Assembly: GCA_026988525.1 (NCBI GenBank)
Contig: JALSLC010000035.1
Coordinates: 1-64,000, forward strand
Source of the DNA: Archaeoglobaceae archaeon
Lineage (GTDB): Archaea; Halobacteriota; Archaeoglobi; Archaeoglobales; Archaeoglobaceae
Direction of reading: 5' to 3'
Length of the DNA stretch: 64,000 nt
Part shown: piece after piece, positions 37,116 through 46,759 of the stretch
Layout of the letters: each line of letters begins with the position of its first letter
Position numbering within the stretch: position 1 is the stretch's first letter
Position numbers and translations under genes: made by a program
Notes under the pieces: model-generated
What the model saw: the letters and a program-made list of their open reading frames with translations, nothing else
Database searches by the model: none
Told to the model about the DNA's origin: nothing

Positions 37116-38141
37116 TCATATATCGTACTTTTCAACTACCTCCAACAGTTCTTTCACAACCTTGGAGAGTTTATCCACATCAAAGAATTTAATTCCAGTT
37201 ACCTCATTACAGAAGGCTTTATACATATTCGACACAACATTCAAAAGATCTGCAGGCAACTTTGGTGGTTTTGCTTTCTCTCTCCAATTGTTATCTAAAC
37301 TTTTTAGTTTTTCTATTGTTTTATACCAATCCGTTTTTCTATAGTACTTTCTAATTACTTCTTTACTGATTTGAACACTATTAATACTAAATCTACATTC
37401 ATCGGGTGTGCCAATCGCATCAATGAAAACTAATTCCCTATTCTCATCCAAAGCAAATTCAAATTTTCCATCTAAGTTTTCAATACCTAATTTTTCAACT
37501 TCTAAGCTTATTATGTTGTCCATTTCAAGAGTTAAACTCTTTAAATTATTTAGCTCATCATCACTCAAACCAGAAATTTCCTTAGCCTCTTCCCAAGTTA
37601 TGTATCTATCCTCACTTTCGAGTTTTGTGCTCACATCAAGTATTGGTTTTTCAAGTTTTTCACCCGGTTTAGGGTAGTGGTCAAGTCCAATCTGACTTAA
37701 AGATAAAGAGCCGTTTTTCAGCCTTTTAAAGACACTCGATCCTTCAGGAAGAACATTTCTATATATTATCTCGAGGGGTATAAGATAGTTCTTTTTTGCA
37801 TTTTTTATTAAAGAATAATCGTATCCCAATTCGTTTTTAATTGGTTTTATTACTCTGTATAGTTTTACCTCCATTGTATCTACTGCTTCACTTAATTCAT
37901 TTAGTCTGCAAATTTTTCCTTCCTCAACTAAACCCAAATAATGTGTTTTAAACCCCATTTTTTCAGCTTTTTCAAAAAAATATGCCGACACCAAACATAG
38001 TGCTTTACCTTTACCTTCTATTTTATCGGGCATTACCCCATAATCAAAAACAGAATACCTGTCTGAAAAAAAGAATCTGCCCCTGCCCGGTTTATCCTCC
38101 TTGGGATTAGATAAAATTTTGAGATCTTTTACGCTACCCAT
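37116..38141 (-). CDS. purC: Phosphoribosylaminoimidazole-succinocarboxamide synthase (SAICAR synthetase)
   Basis: A 341-residue PurC. The opening GSVKDLKIL and FFFSDRYSVFDYGVMPD, then IEIIYRNVLPEGSSVFKR and DAIGTPDECRFS, identify the family. It joins CAIR and aspartate in purine synthesis. It is longer than the compact bacterial form, by an extra C-terminal helical region (about 260-341), as in several archaea. Its last bases contain the CarA ribosome binding site. Confidence 0.93.
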   Translation of the reverse strand: MGSVKDLKILSNPKEDKPGRGRFFFSDRYSVFDYGVMPDKIEGKGKALCLVSAYFFEKAEKMGFKTHYLGLVEEGKICRLNELSEAVDTMEVKLYRVIKPIKNELGYDYSLIKNAKKNYLIPLEIIYRNVLPEGSSVFKRLKNGSLSLSQIGLDHYPKPGEKLEKPILDVSTKLESEDRYITWEEAKEISGLSDDELNNLKSLTLEMDNIISLEVEKLGIENLDGKFEFALDENRELVFIDAIGTPDECRFSINSVQISKEVIRKYYRKTDWYKTIEKLKSLDNNWREKAKPPKLPADLLNVVSNMYKAFCNEVTGIKFFDVDKLSKVVKELLEVVEKYDI

Positions 38142-38168
38142 ACTCGAAACTTAAATTAGATTACTATT

Positions 38169-38648
38169 TTAACATTTTTCCTTGATTTTTCTTACAACTT
38201 TTATCCATTCTATAGCCGTTTCAGGGTATTGACCGTTTTCTTTTTCCATAGACTTAACCATGTCCCAAATAGTAAGAAGGGCGACGCTAACTCCAGTCAA
38301 AGCTTCCATCTCCACTCCTGTTTTTGCTGTGGTTTTCACCTCACAAATAACTTTTATACCATTTTTTATGTCATCACTTACAACTTCAAAGTCCAGTTTA
38401 ATTGATGTAATTGGCAAAGGATGACACATTGGTATAATTTCTGAAGTTTTCTTTACAGCCATTACCGCCGCAATGTTTGCTGTTGTTAAAACATCTCCTT
38501 TTTCTACATTTCCTTTCTTTATAGCCTCTATTGTCTCTCTTTTCAATTTTATAAAACCTTCAGCCTGTGCAAGTCTAAAAACATCTTTTTTGTTTGTGAT
38601 ATCTACCATTCTAACTCTACCTTTTTCATCTATATGAGTAAATTTCAT
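38169..38648 (-). CDS. moaC: Cyclic pyranopterin monophosphate synthase MoaC
   Basis: A 159-residue MoaC with [17 protein letters not shown], the active-site [11 protein letters not shown] and [21 protein letters not shown]. It completes cyclic pyranopterin monophosphate for molybdopterin or tungstopterin. Its start overlaps the ftr stop by four bases. The formylmethanofuran dehydrogenase that acts before Ftr carries this cofactor, which may explain the pairing (inference). Confidence 0.95.
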   Translation of the reverse strand: MKFTHIDEKGRVRMVDITNKKDVFRLAQAEGFIKLKRETIEAIKKGNVEKGDVLTTANIAAVMAVKKTSEIIPMCHPLPITSIKLDFEVVSDDIKNGIKVICEVKTTAKTGVEMEALTGVSVALLTIWDMVKSMEKENGQYPETAIEWIKVVRKIKEKC

Positions 38649-39553
38649 GTATGACCCTCATTTAATAAATCTCTCAAGTAGATTTTATACTTGCCCAATT
38701 TTCCGCCGTAATTTCCTGCAGAAATTTTTAAAACACCTTCAACATTGCTTGCCACCTTCATACATAAGTACATCGCTTTTTTAACACATTCTAAGTTAAT
38801 ACCGTTTATCACGATTTCAGGTATAGATCTAACACCATCCGGCACCTTTGAATCAGGTATCTTACCCTTTAAAGATGGACAGTATGGATGATTTGTTGTA
38901 GGACCTATATCTGGATACTTCGTTTCAACCTTAGATCCTGCAGAACATATATCGAATGAAGTTATTACACCTTCTACATTTCTTAAAGCTTCTACAGCAA
39001 GTTCTCCAGCTTCTAAAGCAGAATCCTCACTATCACAAAAGAACCAAACATTACCGCCTGCTACACCCTCAGAATAACCGATATACCTTTCTATAGCAAA
39101 CTCTCCAAACATTATCGGTATTATTATCATTTCTCTGTTCCATCTTTTTTCAAACCACTGATAATCGTCACCACACCTTCCAATGTTTAAATTTGCATCA
39201 AATTTTTCAGATAAATTGCATGCATTGAAAACTCTTGTAGTAGGTACAACAAGTATTCCCTGCCTTATTCTCTTACCAGTTTCTCTTAATAGTTTTTCAT
39301 AAAAGTTTTTAGTTTTTGGAATCCATATTTGAAGTACAGCTCCATGCCTACCGTCGGGAGTTTCTTCAGGAGTAAGAAACTTTTCTACTCCTCCTTCAGA
39401 TTCTCCAAAAACAGTTGAGGGTAGAGCTGTTGCTCCGTAAGCCGCTTTTTTTAACAACCACCTATGTTTTGCAGTTACAATTATCCTTGTGTATATACCT
39501 TCAAAAGCTTCGCAATAAGTATCTTCAACTTCAACACCGTTTATTTCAAGCAT
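38645..39553 (-). CDS. ftr: Formylmethanofuran:tetrahydromethanopterin formyltransferase
   Basis: A 302-residue Ftr from ATG 39553, matching the family N-terminus [17 protein letters not shown]; the frame is open 13 codons further upstream without a ribosome site. Signature parts include [47 protein letters not shown] and NHPYCPSLK. It moves the formyl group between methanofuran and tetrahydromethanopterin in the archaeal methyl branch of C1 metabolism. Together with cytochrome c maturation genes it favours Archaeoglobales over most methanogens. Confidence 0.96.
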   Translation of the reverse strand: MLEINGVEVEDTYCEAFEGIYTRIIVTAKHRWLLKKAAYGATALPSTVFGESEGGVEKFLTPEETPDGRHGAVLQIWIPKTKNFYEKLLRETGKRIRQGILVVPTTRVFNACNLSEKFDANLNIGRCGDDYQWFEKRWNREMIIIPIMFGEFAIERYIGYSEGVAGGNVWFFCDSEDSALEAGELAVEALRNVEGVITSFDICSAGSKVETKYPDIGPTTNHPYCPSLKGKIPDSKVPDGVRSIPEIVINGINLECVKKAMYLCMKVASNVEGVLKISAGNYGGKLGKYKIYLRDLLNEGHT

Positions 39554-39566
39554 AAAAAAAATAGTA

Positions 39567-40475
39567 CTAATTTGTTGATAAACATTTTTCAAATGGCATA
39601 ATATTTAATCCATTGTTGTAATAAAAAGCTCCAATTCTACAAATTCCAATAGCTCTTCCCTGAAATTCTGCATTCCAAATTAATTTATCTTTCCAAAATA
39701 TAAAAATTTCTCCATCACACATAACATATATTTTACTATTATCACACATTACTTTAACTATATTACTGCTTGCTTCAAAACTCCATAGCTCTCCAAATTT
39801 CTCGTCTAAAATTTTAAGCATATTACCATCTACAGCATAAATGTAGTTACCACACTCTCCCGCAAAATCACAATATATTGAGTTTTTTGAGTTTTTTACA
39901 TCCCCACAGAATACAAGTTTCCCAGAATGCTCAAAAACGCAATTAACTTTACCTTCATCCTCAAGGATTAATTTTCCTTGTCTATTAAAAACAAATACTC
40001 TATCTTCAGTCGTCACAACAATGTTTTCCCCAGCAAAAACATTGATTATATCTTCATCAAATCTACGTTCAAACAATCTATACCTACCAAGTGTAAATAC
40101 ATACACATAATCATGCATGAATTGGGTTGTAACAGCTACAACATCCTTTCCTATGGAGACGTTAGTAACATCCTCAGGTCTCCACCCCAAGCTTGCAATT
40201 GTTGCAAACTGCTGTTCCCACAATTTTTTTCCTTTGTCTGTAAAAATGTACAATTTTCCATCCATAAAGTTTGTTCCAACAGCCACATATTTTTCATTTG
40301 TATTTATAGCCGAAATTTTTACATCAGTATACGGATCTCTATAAAAAGTAGTTGAGAATTTATTTTTCCAGACACAATCCTTACTTATAAATAACATTGT
40401 ATTCCCATTAGCAAAAACAGCATGATTTTTAGAAAATGAAAATAAGTCAGGATATTCTTTAAGCAACGTTTTCAT
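39567..40475 (-). CDS. Cytoplasmic beta-propeller protein of unknown function
   Basis: A 302-residue protein with no signal peptide or membrane helix. About six blade-like repeats carry K/Y-x-Y-V/I-F motifs: GKLYIFTDKGKKLWEQQF, DYVYVFTLGRYRLFE, DRVFVFNRQGKLIL, KIYVMCDGEIFIFWKDKLIW. Several cysteines (CVFEHSG, FCGDV, CDFAGECG, CDNS, CRIG) are unusual for such a protein. It ends 13 bases before ftr and heads that operon. It shares the propeller idea with the exported protein at 34638 but lacks its signal and anchor. Function cannot be assigned. Confidence 0.72.
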   Translation of the reverse strand: MKTLLKEYPDLFSFSKNHAVFANGNTMLFISKDCVWKNKFSTTFYRDPYTDVKISAINTNEKYVAVGTNFMDGKLYIFTDKGKKLWEQQFATIASLGWRPEDVTNVSIGKDVVAVTTQFMHDYVYVFTLGRYRLFERRFDEDIINVFAGENIVVTTEDRVFVFNRQGKLILEDEGKVNCVFEHSGKLVFCGDVKNSKNSIYCDFAGECGNYIYAVDGNMLKILDEKFGELWSFEASSNIVKVMCDNSKIYVMCDGEIFIFWKDKLIWNAEFQGRAIGICRIGAFYYNNGLNIMPFEKCLSTN

Positions 40476-40505
40476 AAAATACCCTCCGTTTAAAAAATAA
40501 AAAAT

Positions 40506-41900
40506 TTAACCAAGAGTACCTATGCTCGACCAGTACCATCCAAGTATATACACAGACATTATGAATCCAAGTATTACATTGACTATAGCTCCGGAGGAGA
40601 ATGCTATCCATGGCTTCTTACCGGTAGCTGCAAGTTCTCTAAATCTCGTTGTTAGTCCAATGCTGAAGAATGTGAATATGAATGTCCAAGTTCTCATAGT
40701 CTTTATTGGGCCAATTAACAGTGGTTTCATTTTATGCAAATAAACATCAAGAGGTACGCCTGCAGTAATAGCAGTCATTACAAGAGATGCGGCAAAGAAA
40801 CCAAGAACGAACTTAGGAAATCTCCACCATATTTCCATTGCAGATGGTTTTTGGCCACTTTCAGCAACTTCCCATTTTGTGGTAGCAATTATAGCCATAA
40901 CGAATGCCCAGAGGCCTATCCACATATCTCTTCCTATGACCTTCATCAGAGTGAAAGCCCATATCGCAATATCCGCTCCGAAGCCATACTTTGCCTGATA
41001 CATAAGTCCATACTGCATTGCAGCTGCGAATCCTGCTGCATCTGCAAATTCAGAAGTTCCAACCCAAGCACCCACTATTCCGGGATGCAAGTGCATAGCC
41101 CAGCCAACATATGGTATAATGAATATCATTATTATTGCCCATACTATAACACACGTAATACCCATTGCTACGTGCTCTTTTTTAGCTCTTACAGCCGCAG
41201 CCATTGCAATAGATGCTGAAACTCCACAAACAGCTCCTCCAGCACCAAGAACTGCTGCAAATCTTTTATCAAGATTTAATATTCTTGTTCCAACAAAGTA
41301 TATAGTAACAAAAGTCGACACAGCTATCGTTGTAGCTTGTGCAAAAGCTACTGGACCCGCATAAACTATCAACATAAATGGCAAAGTAGCACCAAGCAAA
41401 ACTATACCAGTCTTAATATAATATTCAACTCTGAATCCCGCATCCATCCATCTCGGTAGTTTTATTGCGTTACCGATTATTAGACCAACTATAAGTGCAA
41501 ACAGTGGAGCTTCCAAGTTGTAGTGGTGAGCTGTTTCGTTTGCTGAGAATATCGCTATTAGAATAGATGCAATGTAAACGAATGTAAATGACGGCACAAA
41601 TTCGCTTGGCTTAAATCCAAGAATGGCGCTGCTTATAGTAAATACTACAAGCCAGAATACATAGTTAGCAAGATACCAAGAGCCATGCTGTTGGAAGTGC
41701 TGGATTAATTTAGCCCATCCTTCCGGTGTAAAGCTCCATTTTGGTGGGTACACTGCCAAGGGTTTTAAAGTAGATCCATTGAAGTACAAAATTGCCGCCA
41801 AAGCTATTATAAGAAAGGCTATCCACACTGCCCACCAGTCCTCTGTTTTCCATAGTGTTTGAATGCCCCTCACTACTTCAACTTTTTCATCATCAGACAA
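40506..41900 (-). CDS. YeiH-family (UPF0324) membrane transporter, putative sulfate/anion exporter
   Basis: About 464 residues with some 11-12 membrane helices. The family segments GLIIGNAIKLPRWMDAGF, IKTGIVLLGATLPF, LGAGGAVCGVSASIAMAAAV and SIGLTTRFREL are clear. TTG 41900 is preferred because GGAGGTG ends five bases before it; GTG 41906 abuts that site. Members are thought to export sulfite- or sulfate-related anions, with taurine metabolism in some bacteria. The stretch before it contains repeated ACTGTCAA motifs and the next gene upstream encodes a PAS/HTH membrane regulator. Confidence 0.85.
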   Translation of the reverse strand: MSDDEKVEVVRGIQTLWKTEDWWAVWIAFLIIALAAILYFNGSTLKPLAVYPPKWSFTPEGWAKLIQHFQQHGSWYLANYVFWLVVFTISSAILGFKPSEFVPSFTFVYIASILIAIFSANETAHHYNLEAPLFALIVGLIIGNAIKLPRWMDAGFRVEYYIKTGIVLLGATLPFMLIVYAGPVAFAQATTIAVSTFVTIYFVGTRILNLDKRFAAVLGAGGAVCGVSASIAMAAAVRAKKEHVAMGITCVIVWAIIMIFIIPYVGWAMHLHPGIVGAWVGTSEFADAAGFAAAMQYGLMYQAKYGFGADIAIWAFTLMKVIGRDMWIGLWAFVMAIIATTKWEVAESGQKPSAMEIWWRFPKFVLGFFAASLVMTAITAGVPLDVYLHKMKPLLIGPIKTMRTWTFIFTFFSIGLTTRFRELAATGKKPWIAFSSGAIVNVILGFIMSVYILGWYWSSIGTLG

Positions 41901-41928
41901 AACCACTCACCTCCAATGTTAGTTTATG

Positions 41929-41979
41929 ACTGTCAATCAATATGCCAATGTTGTCAGTAAAACTGTCAAAAACTGTCAA
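41929..41979 (-). repeat. Repeated ACTGTCAA motifs before the YeiH-type gene
   Basis: ACTGTCAA occurs at 41929-41936, 41962-41969 and 41972-41979, the last two inside a 10-bp perfect tandem repeat (AACTGTCAAA twice, 41961-41980). A related TTGTCAGT is at 41951-41958. On the coding strand this reads as serial TTGACAG boxes between the regulator stop and the transporter start, so they may be operators for the transporter. Confidence 0.55.
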
Positions 41980-41981
41980 AA

Positions 41982-44108
41982 TTATACAAACTCGTATTCA
42001 TAGTCGTTAAAGACTTCTTTACCTTTCTGAGTTAAAGTCACAACTTTAAACCTGCCATCTTTGTTAACTCTAACCAATCCAAGATTTTCAAGTTGTTTTA
42101 CATATTTTTTAATAGTGTTTCTCGACATTCTAAAGACGTCCATTAAATCCGCAAAAGAGACATTCTCTCCAACCCTATTTTGCATGTAAACATGTCTCAA
42201 TATCTCATAACACTTATTTGGCAAACTTAGATTTGTTGGCTTTGTTTTAACCATTTCACACTCCTTAGCCAAAAATGTCAACTTGTCTCCAACTAAATTA
42301 CTATCCACTACAAAAAGAACTGTGCCTTTACCAACGATGTAAAGAAAATCTCTAAGATTCTGAACAAATTCAAGAACTTCGTGGAACTCTTTTTTCATTA
42401 ACAAATAGTCGAGCTCAACTAAGATTAAATTGTTCCAACCCGGAATACTGACAATAGCTTTTTCTATGTCCTTTAAGTTAGGATAAATAAAGTTTACACC
42501 CTTTCTCTCAGAAAATCTAAGGTTTTTAACACCTTTTATTTCTAAGTATCTTGAAAGAGTAAGGACATTACACCCGCACTTAATATAATCTTCAGCTATA
42601 TCCTTAGCAAGTTGAACGTCATCAGTTAAATACACTTTTCCTCTTTCCAAATCGTATTTCAAAATTCTTCTAAGTATTTTACTTTCAACTTCTATTTTTG
42701 CACCTATATCTCTTGCAATTACTGAAAATCCATTTACTTTCTTCTCACTCCCATACGTAGGTGAAATAGTTACTTCTACATTGATCACTTTCCCGTTTTT
42801 GCTAATTCTCCTAGTCTCGTAAGTTAAAGAAGTTATACCTTCCTGTATTTTCTTCAAAATAAGTTCAGTTTCGCCCTTTAACTCATCAGGCAAAAGCTCA
42901 TCTGCGTACATACCAATTACTTCTTCTTTTTTCCATCCAAACATTTTTTCCGCAGTTCTATTCCAGCTTGTAATTTTGCCTAAGGTATTAACGGAATATA
43001 TTGCATCACTTGAGTTTTCAACTATATTTGCAAGATATTCAAGCTCTTTTCTGCTTTTTATTAGTTCAACTGTCTTTTCTTTTAATTCTAAGTAAGCTTT
43101 TCTAAGCTCTTCTTCAGACTTCTTTCTCTCGGTAATATCTCTTGCAATAATTGCAAATTTTCCGGCTACTTTTGTTAAAGTTACGTCCAGTTTGATTTCC
43201 CTTCCATCTTTTTTTATACCTGAACTTTCAAATCTAACGTAGTTTTCAACTGATCTTATTTTTTCTTCCCAAAGTTTACGTTCTCTACTTGGTATAAGAA
43301 CAGAGTAATGTTTGCCAATAACTTCACGAGAAGCATAACCGAAAGTAATCTTAGCCCCTTTATTCCAGCTTAATATTTTACCAGATGTATCGAGAGCAAT
43401 TACAGCATCTACAACATTTTCAACTATATTGGCTAAGTACATCAATTTACTTTCTGTTCTCTTTCTTTCAGTAATATCTCTACAAACAACTCTATACCCC
43501 CGTAATTTTTTGGATGATGAAAAAAATGGTTTAAAGGATGCCTCTGCTATAACAGTTTTGTTTTTCCCAATAAATTCAAGTTCAATTCTCTTAGGCCTAT
43601 CGCCCAATTTTAATTCTTTATTTAAAAATTCATTTATATTCCTACCAATCAATTCCCCAATATCAAAACCAAGAAAATCTACAACCTTAGGACTTACGTA
43701 AGTGAATTTTAGGTTTTCATCAAGCTCAAACACCCAATCGTTTATTTCTTCAACGAGATTTCTGTACCTCTCTTCACTTCTTTTTATCTTTTCTTTTTGT
43801 TCAAATATAACCATTGACATGTAATTAAAAGCATTTGCTAATTCTTCAAGCTCATCACCACTATTAACTTCTACTTCAACACGTTTCCATTTCATTAACT
43901 CTTCAAAACCTCTTCTTAATTCATTTATTGGGCTAATAATAGATCCAGCAATAAAGAAAGATATGCCAACAACTATGACAAACATGTAAAATAAATAAGC
44001 TAAAACTGCTTTCTTAGGTGCATGAGATATAGCAAGGTAAATAAGTAAACTCAATACTGAGAAGAACAGTGAAGTTAACACCAACTTAATAAATATCGGT
44101 AATCTCAT
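41982..44108 (-). CDS. Membrane sensor with HAMP, three PAS domains, DUF835 and winged helix
   Basis: A 708-residue protein. Two membrane helices (about 7-27 and 37-57) enclose a very short loop. HAMP follows (about 57-108; SPINELRRGFEEL), then PAS1 (113-215), PAS2 (222-340) and PAS3 (350-475), each ending in the R-D-I-x-x-K/E linker of PAC motifs. DUF835 (about 490-615; YLTDDVQLAKDIAEDYI, VELDYLL) and a winged helix (about 625-705; FRMSRNTIKKYVKQLENLGLVRV) close it. There is no histidine kinase domain. It looks like a membrane-bound one-component transcription regulator. Its neighbour is the YeiH-type transporter with repeated motifs in front, a likely target (inference). Confidence 0.85.
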   Translation of the reverse strand: MRLPIFIKLVLTSLFFSVLSLLIYLAISHAPKKAVLAYLFYMFVIVVGISFFIAGSIISPINELRRGFEELMKWKRVEVEVNSGDELEELANAFNYMSMVIFEQKEKIKRSEERYRNLVEEINDWVFELDENLKFTYVSPKVVDFLGFDIGELIGRNINEFLNKELKLGDRPKRIELEFIGKNKTVIAEASFKPFFSSSKKLRGYRVVCRDITERKRTESKLMYLANIVENVVDAVIALDTSGKILSWNKGAKITFGYASREVIGKHYSVLIPSRERKLWEEKIRSVENYVRFESSGIKKDGREIKLDVTLTKVAGKFAIIARDITERKKSEEELRKAYLELKEKTVELIKSRKELEYLANIVENSSDAIYSVNTLGKITSWNRTAEKMFGWKKEEVIGMYADELLPDELKGETELILKKIQEGITSLTYETRRISKNGKVINVEVTISPTYGSEKKVNGFSVIARDIGAKIEVESKILRRILKYDLERGKVYLTDDVQLAKDIAEDYIKCGCNVLTLSRYLEIKGVKNLRFSERKGVNFIYPNLKDIEKAIVSIPGWNNLILVELDYLLMKKEFHEVLEFVQNLRDFLYIVGKGTVLFVVDSNLVGDKLTFLAKECEMVKTKPTNLSLPNKCYEILRHVYMQNRVGENVSFADLMDVFRMSRNTIKKYVKQLENLGLVRVNKDGRFKVVTLTQKGKEVFNDYEYEFV

Positions 44109-44166
44109 TGAAGAATACTTTACCTGAATTATAAAATAATTTTGTTATAAGTTAAAATAAAAAAAT

Positions 44167-44526
44167 TTAGTGAGTCCACTCCACTACCTTTACATCTATA
44201 CCCTTAGCCTCTCCACATTTCTTTGCCACGGATTTAACTGCTTTAACTATATTCTCCCAATTAGGACATGGAAAAGCTACTCCAACTGGGTATCCTTTAC
44301 TTATGCAAGAAGAAAGAACTATCGTATCCGCTCCTTTGTTTACAAGGGCTCTAACTTTTGAAGATACCTTTTTCCCCGGACATCCTCCGCAAGTCATAAC
44401 TCCTACAAGCTCTATCTCCTCATCAATTCCTTCAAAAGCACCGCTTTTCTCCCTCATACTTTTAAGACAAGATGCTGCAGGACAGAATTCTGACACTATT
44501 TCACACCTTATCAAACCAACTTTCAT
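44167..44526 (-). CDS. CGGC-domain protein
   Basis: A 119-residue protein of the CGGC family: IRCEIVSEFCPAASCLKSM, the name-giving TCGGCPGKK, and SSCISKGYPVGVAFPCPNW. The many conserved cysteines suggest metal or Fe-S binding. Function is unknown; members occur in anaerobes. It lies singly between the PAS regulator and the PINA gene. Confidence 0.85.
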   Translation of the reverse strand: MKVGLIRCEIVSEFCPAASCLKSMREKSGAFEGIDEEIELVGVMTCGGCPGKKVSSKVRALVNKGADTIVLSSCISKGYPVGVAFPCPNWENIVKAVKSVAKKCGEAKGIDVKVVEWTH

Positions 44527-44587
44527 AAGAAAAATTTGTACTCAAAATTATTAAAATTTGGCCTATTTAGGAAAAACCTAAGAGAGG

Positions 44588-46366
44588 TCAAACTCTAACG
44601 TATATATTTTCACCCCTCATTAAAGCCTGTTTTATTGCTTTTCCGGCATCTCTATCTTTTCTAACTTTTATCGTGCCTTTTCTACCAACAGATGCTGTAA
44701 AAAGATACTCATCGCCCGCATAAACACTAACTCTTCTCCCCTCAAAACCCTCTATATGCAATATCCAATGTTTTTTTGCTTCTTCTACTCTTACAGGAAT
44801 TTTTTCCTCCATAGGTTGAACATCTATACCCATTTTAAGTGTATCCTCTATTTTCTTTATCCTTCTACCTTTTTTACCAAGTAAAGAAGGTATATCATCA
44901 GGAGGTACTTTTACTACTGCTCTACTGTTGCTTAATACGTCTATTTCGTAATCAGAAACATAAGAGCTTATAACTCTTTCAATTTTCTTTTTTAATTTTT
45001 CCTCTTCTTCTTTTTCCATTTTAACAGGCATCACGACTACTTGTTCTCCGTAAGTGTATATCTCATATTCAACTTCTTTACTTTCAAAGTCTATTACCTC
45101 TATTACTGGTCTGGCTAAATCTGCTTCAAACATTCCGTGCGGTACTTTTACTGTAAATTTTAATTCATAAACTTTCTCTATCCTACCTGCATCGATAAAT
45201 ATGACCGTATCAACTACTTGGGGTATAACTCCCAACTCCACTCTTCCAATCATTCTCTGAATCGCATCTATTGCTCTGGTTGCATGAGTAACTCCAATCA
45301 TACCAACTCCAGCAAGTCTCATATCTGCAAAAACTTGAAAATCTTCGGATTTTCTAACTTCATCATATATTGTATAATCCGGTCTAACCAACAAAAGTAT
45401 GTCTGCTGTCAGCCTCATATCCCCCTCTAAAGGAGCGTACTGTGTTATTTCGTCCCTTACCATTAAATCTCTTGGACTTTCCATTGTTTTAACCATAAAT
45501 CCCTTTTCCATTAGATAGTTTGCAACACTGGCAGCAAAAGTAGATTTTCCAGCTCCGGGAGGTCCAGAAATTAGTATTCCTCTCTGTTTTTCAATAAATC
45601 TATTCTTTAATTCTTCACTAACACCATAGTCATCTATACTAAGTTTGGCAACTGGTCTAACAGCTGTAATCTCCATTCTGTCAGCAAAAGGTCTTTCAGC
45701 TATAGCTATTCTTAACTCTCTAAGTTGAACTACCGTAACCCCCTCTCTCTCTATTTCTATCGTACTTTCTTCATCTTGTCTTGCAGCTTCCAATATTTCA
45801 TGAGCTATCTCCTGCAATTCTTGTAGTGTCATTGGCTTATCTCCTATTTCAACTAATTTTAATTGGCCTATCTTACCTCTTTTCGCGTAAGGTTTTACAC
45901 CTTCCCTCAAATGTACACTTGCAGTATCCTCAGTAAAGTAACTCATTATTATTGTGTCCTCTGGCCTTATTTTTTCTTGTTTGATGTAAATCGCTTCAAT
46001 ACCCTTAGCCACTGCAACTGTGTATTGGATTCTATCACTCGTTATTAATACAGCATTTTCCTCTTCAGCTATCTTCCTAATTATAGCATCTATTTCTCCA
46101 GCTTTGGCTAACCTTATTTGATCAGGAGATGGCCTATTTCCAAGAAAAAGAATTAAAATACCCTTAGATTTACTTATTTCCCTGATTTTTGCAACTTCCT
46201 CTAACCCCTGTATTCCCGTAAGTTTGCCCCTATTAGCTTGTGCTTCTAACTCAGCCATAACTGCCTCTGGTATAATTATAGTGCTACCTTCTTCAAAATC
46301 TCCTCTTTCAAGCATCTGAGATATTCTGCCATCTATTAGTACACTTGTATCTGCTACGTATTTCAT
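44588..46366 (-). CDS. PINA: PIN-domain, PilT-like ATPase with KH domain
   Basis: About 592 residues from ATG 46366, with GAGGTGAT upstream. The N-terminal PIN domain (1-130) has VADTSVLIDGRI and acidic residues at LITSDR. A hexameric PilT/VirB11-like ATPase (about 200-400) has Walker A GPPGAGKST and Walker B-like YTIYDEVR. A KH domain (about 475-545; IPSLLGKKGRRIKKIEDTL) and a small basic domain end it. Archaeal PINA is reported to unwind DNA and to work with the Holliday-junction resolvase Hjc. It ends the pair with hisI, three bases... upstream gene spacing is about 12 bases. Confidence 0.9.
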   Translation of the reverse strand: MKYVADTSVLIDGRISQMLERGDFEEGSTIIIPEAVMAELEAQANRGKLTGIQGLEEVAKIREISKSKGILILFLGNRPSPDQIRLAKAGEIDAIIRKIAEEENAVLITSDRIQYTVAVAKGIEAIYIKQEKIRPEDTIIMSYFTEDTASVHLREGVKPYAKRGKIGQLKLVEIGDKPMTLQELQEIAHEILEAARQDEESTIEIEREGVTVVQLRELRIAIAERPFADRMEITAVRPVAKLSIDDYGVSEELKNRFIEKQRGILISGPPGAGKSTFAASVANYLMEKGFMVKTMESPRDLMVRDEITQYAPLEGDMRLTADILLLVRPDYTIYDEVRKSEDFQVFADMRLAGVGMIGVTHATRAIDAIQRMIGRVELGVIPQVVDTVIFIDAGRIEKVYELKFTVKVPHGMFEADLARPVIEVIDFESKEVEYEIYTYGEQVVVMPVKMEKEEEEKLKKKIERVISSYVSDYEIDVLSNSRAVVKVPPDDIPSLLGKKGRRIKKIEDTLKMGIDVQPMEEKIPVRVEEAKKHWILHIEGFEGRRVSVYAGDEYLFTASVGRKGTIKVRKDRDAGKAIKQALMRGENIYVRV

Positions 46367-46378
46367 TTCAATCACCTC

Positions 46379-46702
46379 TCAAAGTTTTTCACAATTCCAA
46401 TCAAATTTTCTGAAAAAACAGGAGTAATTTCCAGTGTGGCAGGCATTTCCTTTCTGCTTAACTAAGTACAATATAGCATCACAATCGCAATCAATTCTTA
46501 TATCTACTATTTTTTGCAAATTTCCTGATGTCTCACCTTTTTTCCATAGTTTTTTTCTACTTCTGCTCCAATAGTGAGCGTAACCAGTCTCAAGTGTTTT
46601 TCTCAAAGCTTCTTCGTTAGCGTAAGCCAACATTAAAACTTCCTTAGTTTCAGCATCTTGAACTACTACGGGAACCAACCCTTTTTCATCAAACTTTATC
46701 AT
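46379..46702 (-). CDS. hisI: Phosphoribosyl-AMP cyclohydrolase
   Basis: A 107-residue stand-alone HisI. The core [38 protein letters not shown] and the metal site [13 protein letters not shown] plus [12 protein letters not shown] are all present. It opens the purine ring of PR-AMP in histidine synthesis. No HisE fusion is present. The PINA gene follows after a 12-base gap; other his genes are not in the window. Confidence 0.96.
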   Translation of the reverse strand: MIKFDEKGLVPVVVQDAETKEVLMLAYANEEALRKTLETGYAHYWSRSRKKLWKKGETSGNLQKIVDIRIDCDCDAILYLVKQKGNACHTGNYSCFFRKFDWNCEKL

Positions 46703-46759
46703 GCTTTACTGTTATACATGGTAAACAATTTATAAGTTGCGAGAATATTCCTACAATAT

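Noticed and set aside
40734-41219. 161-codon plus-strand frame opposite the YeiH-type gene
   Set aside because: Cys/Ser/His-rich composition is typical of an antisense shadow of a membrane protein gene.
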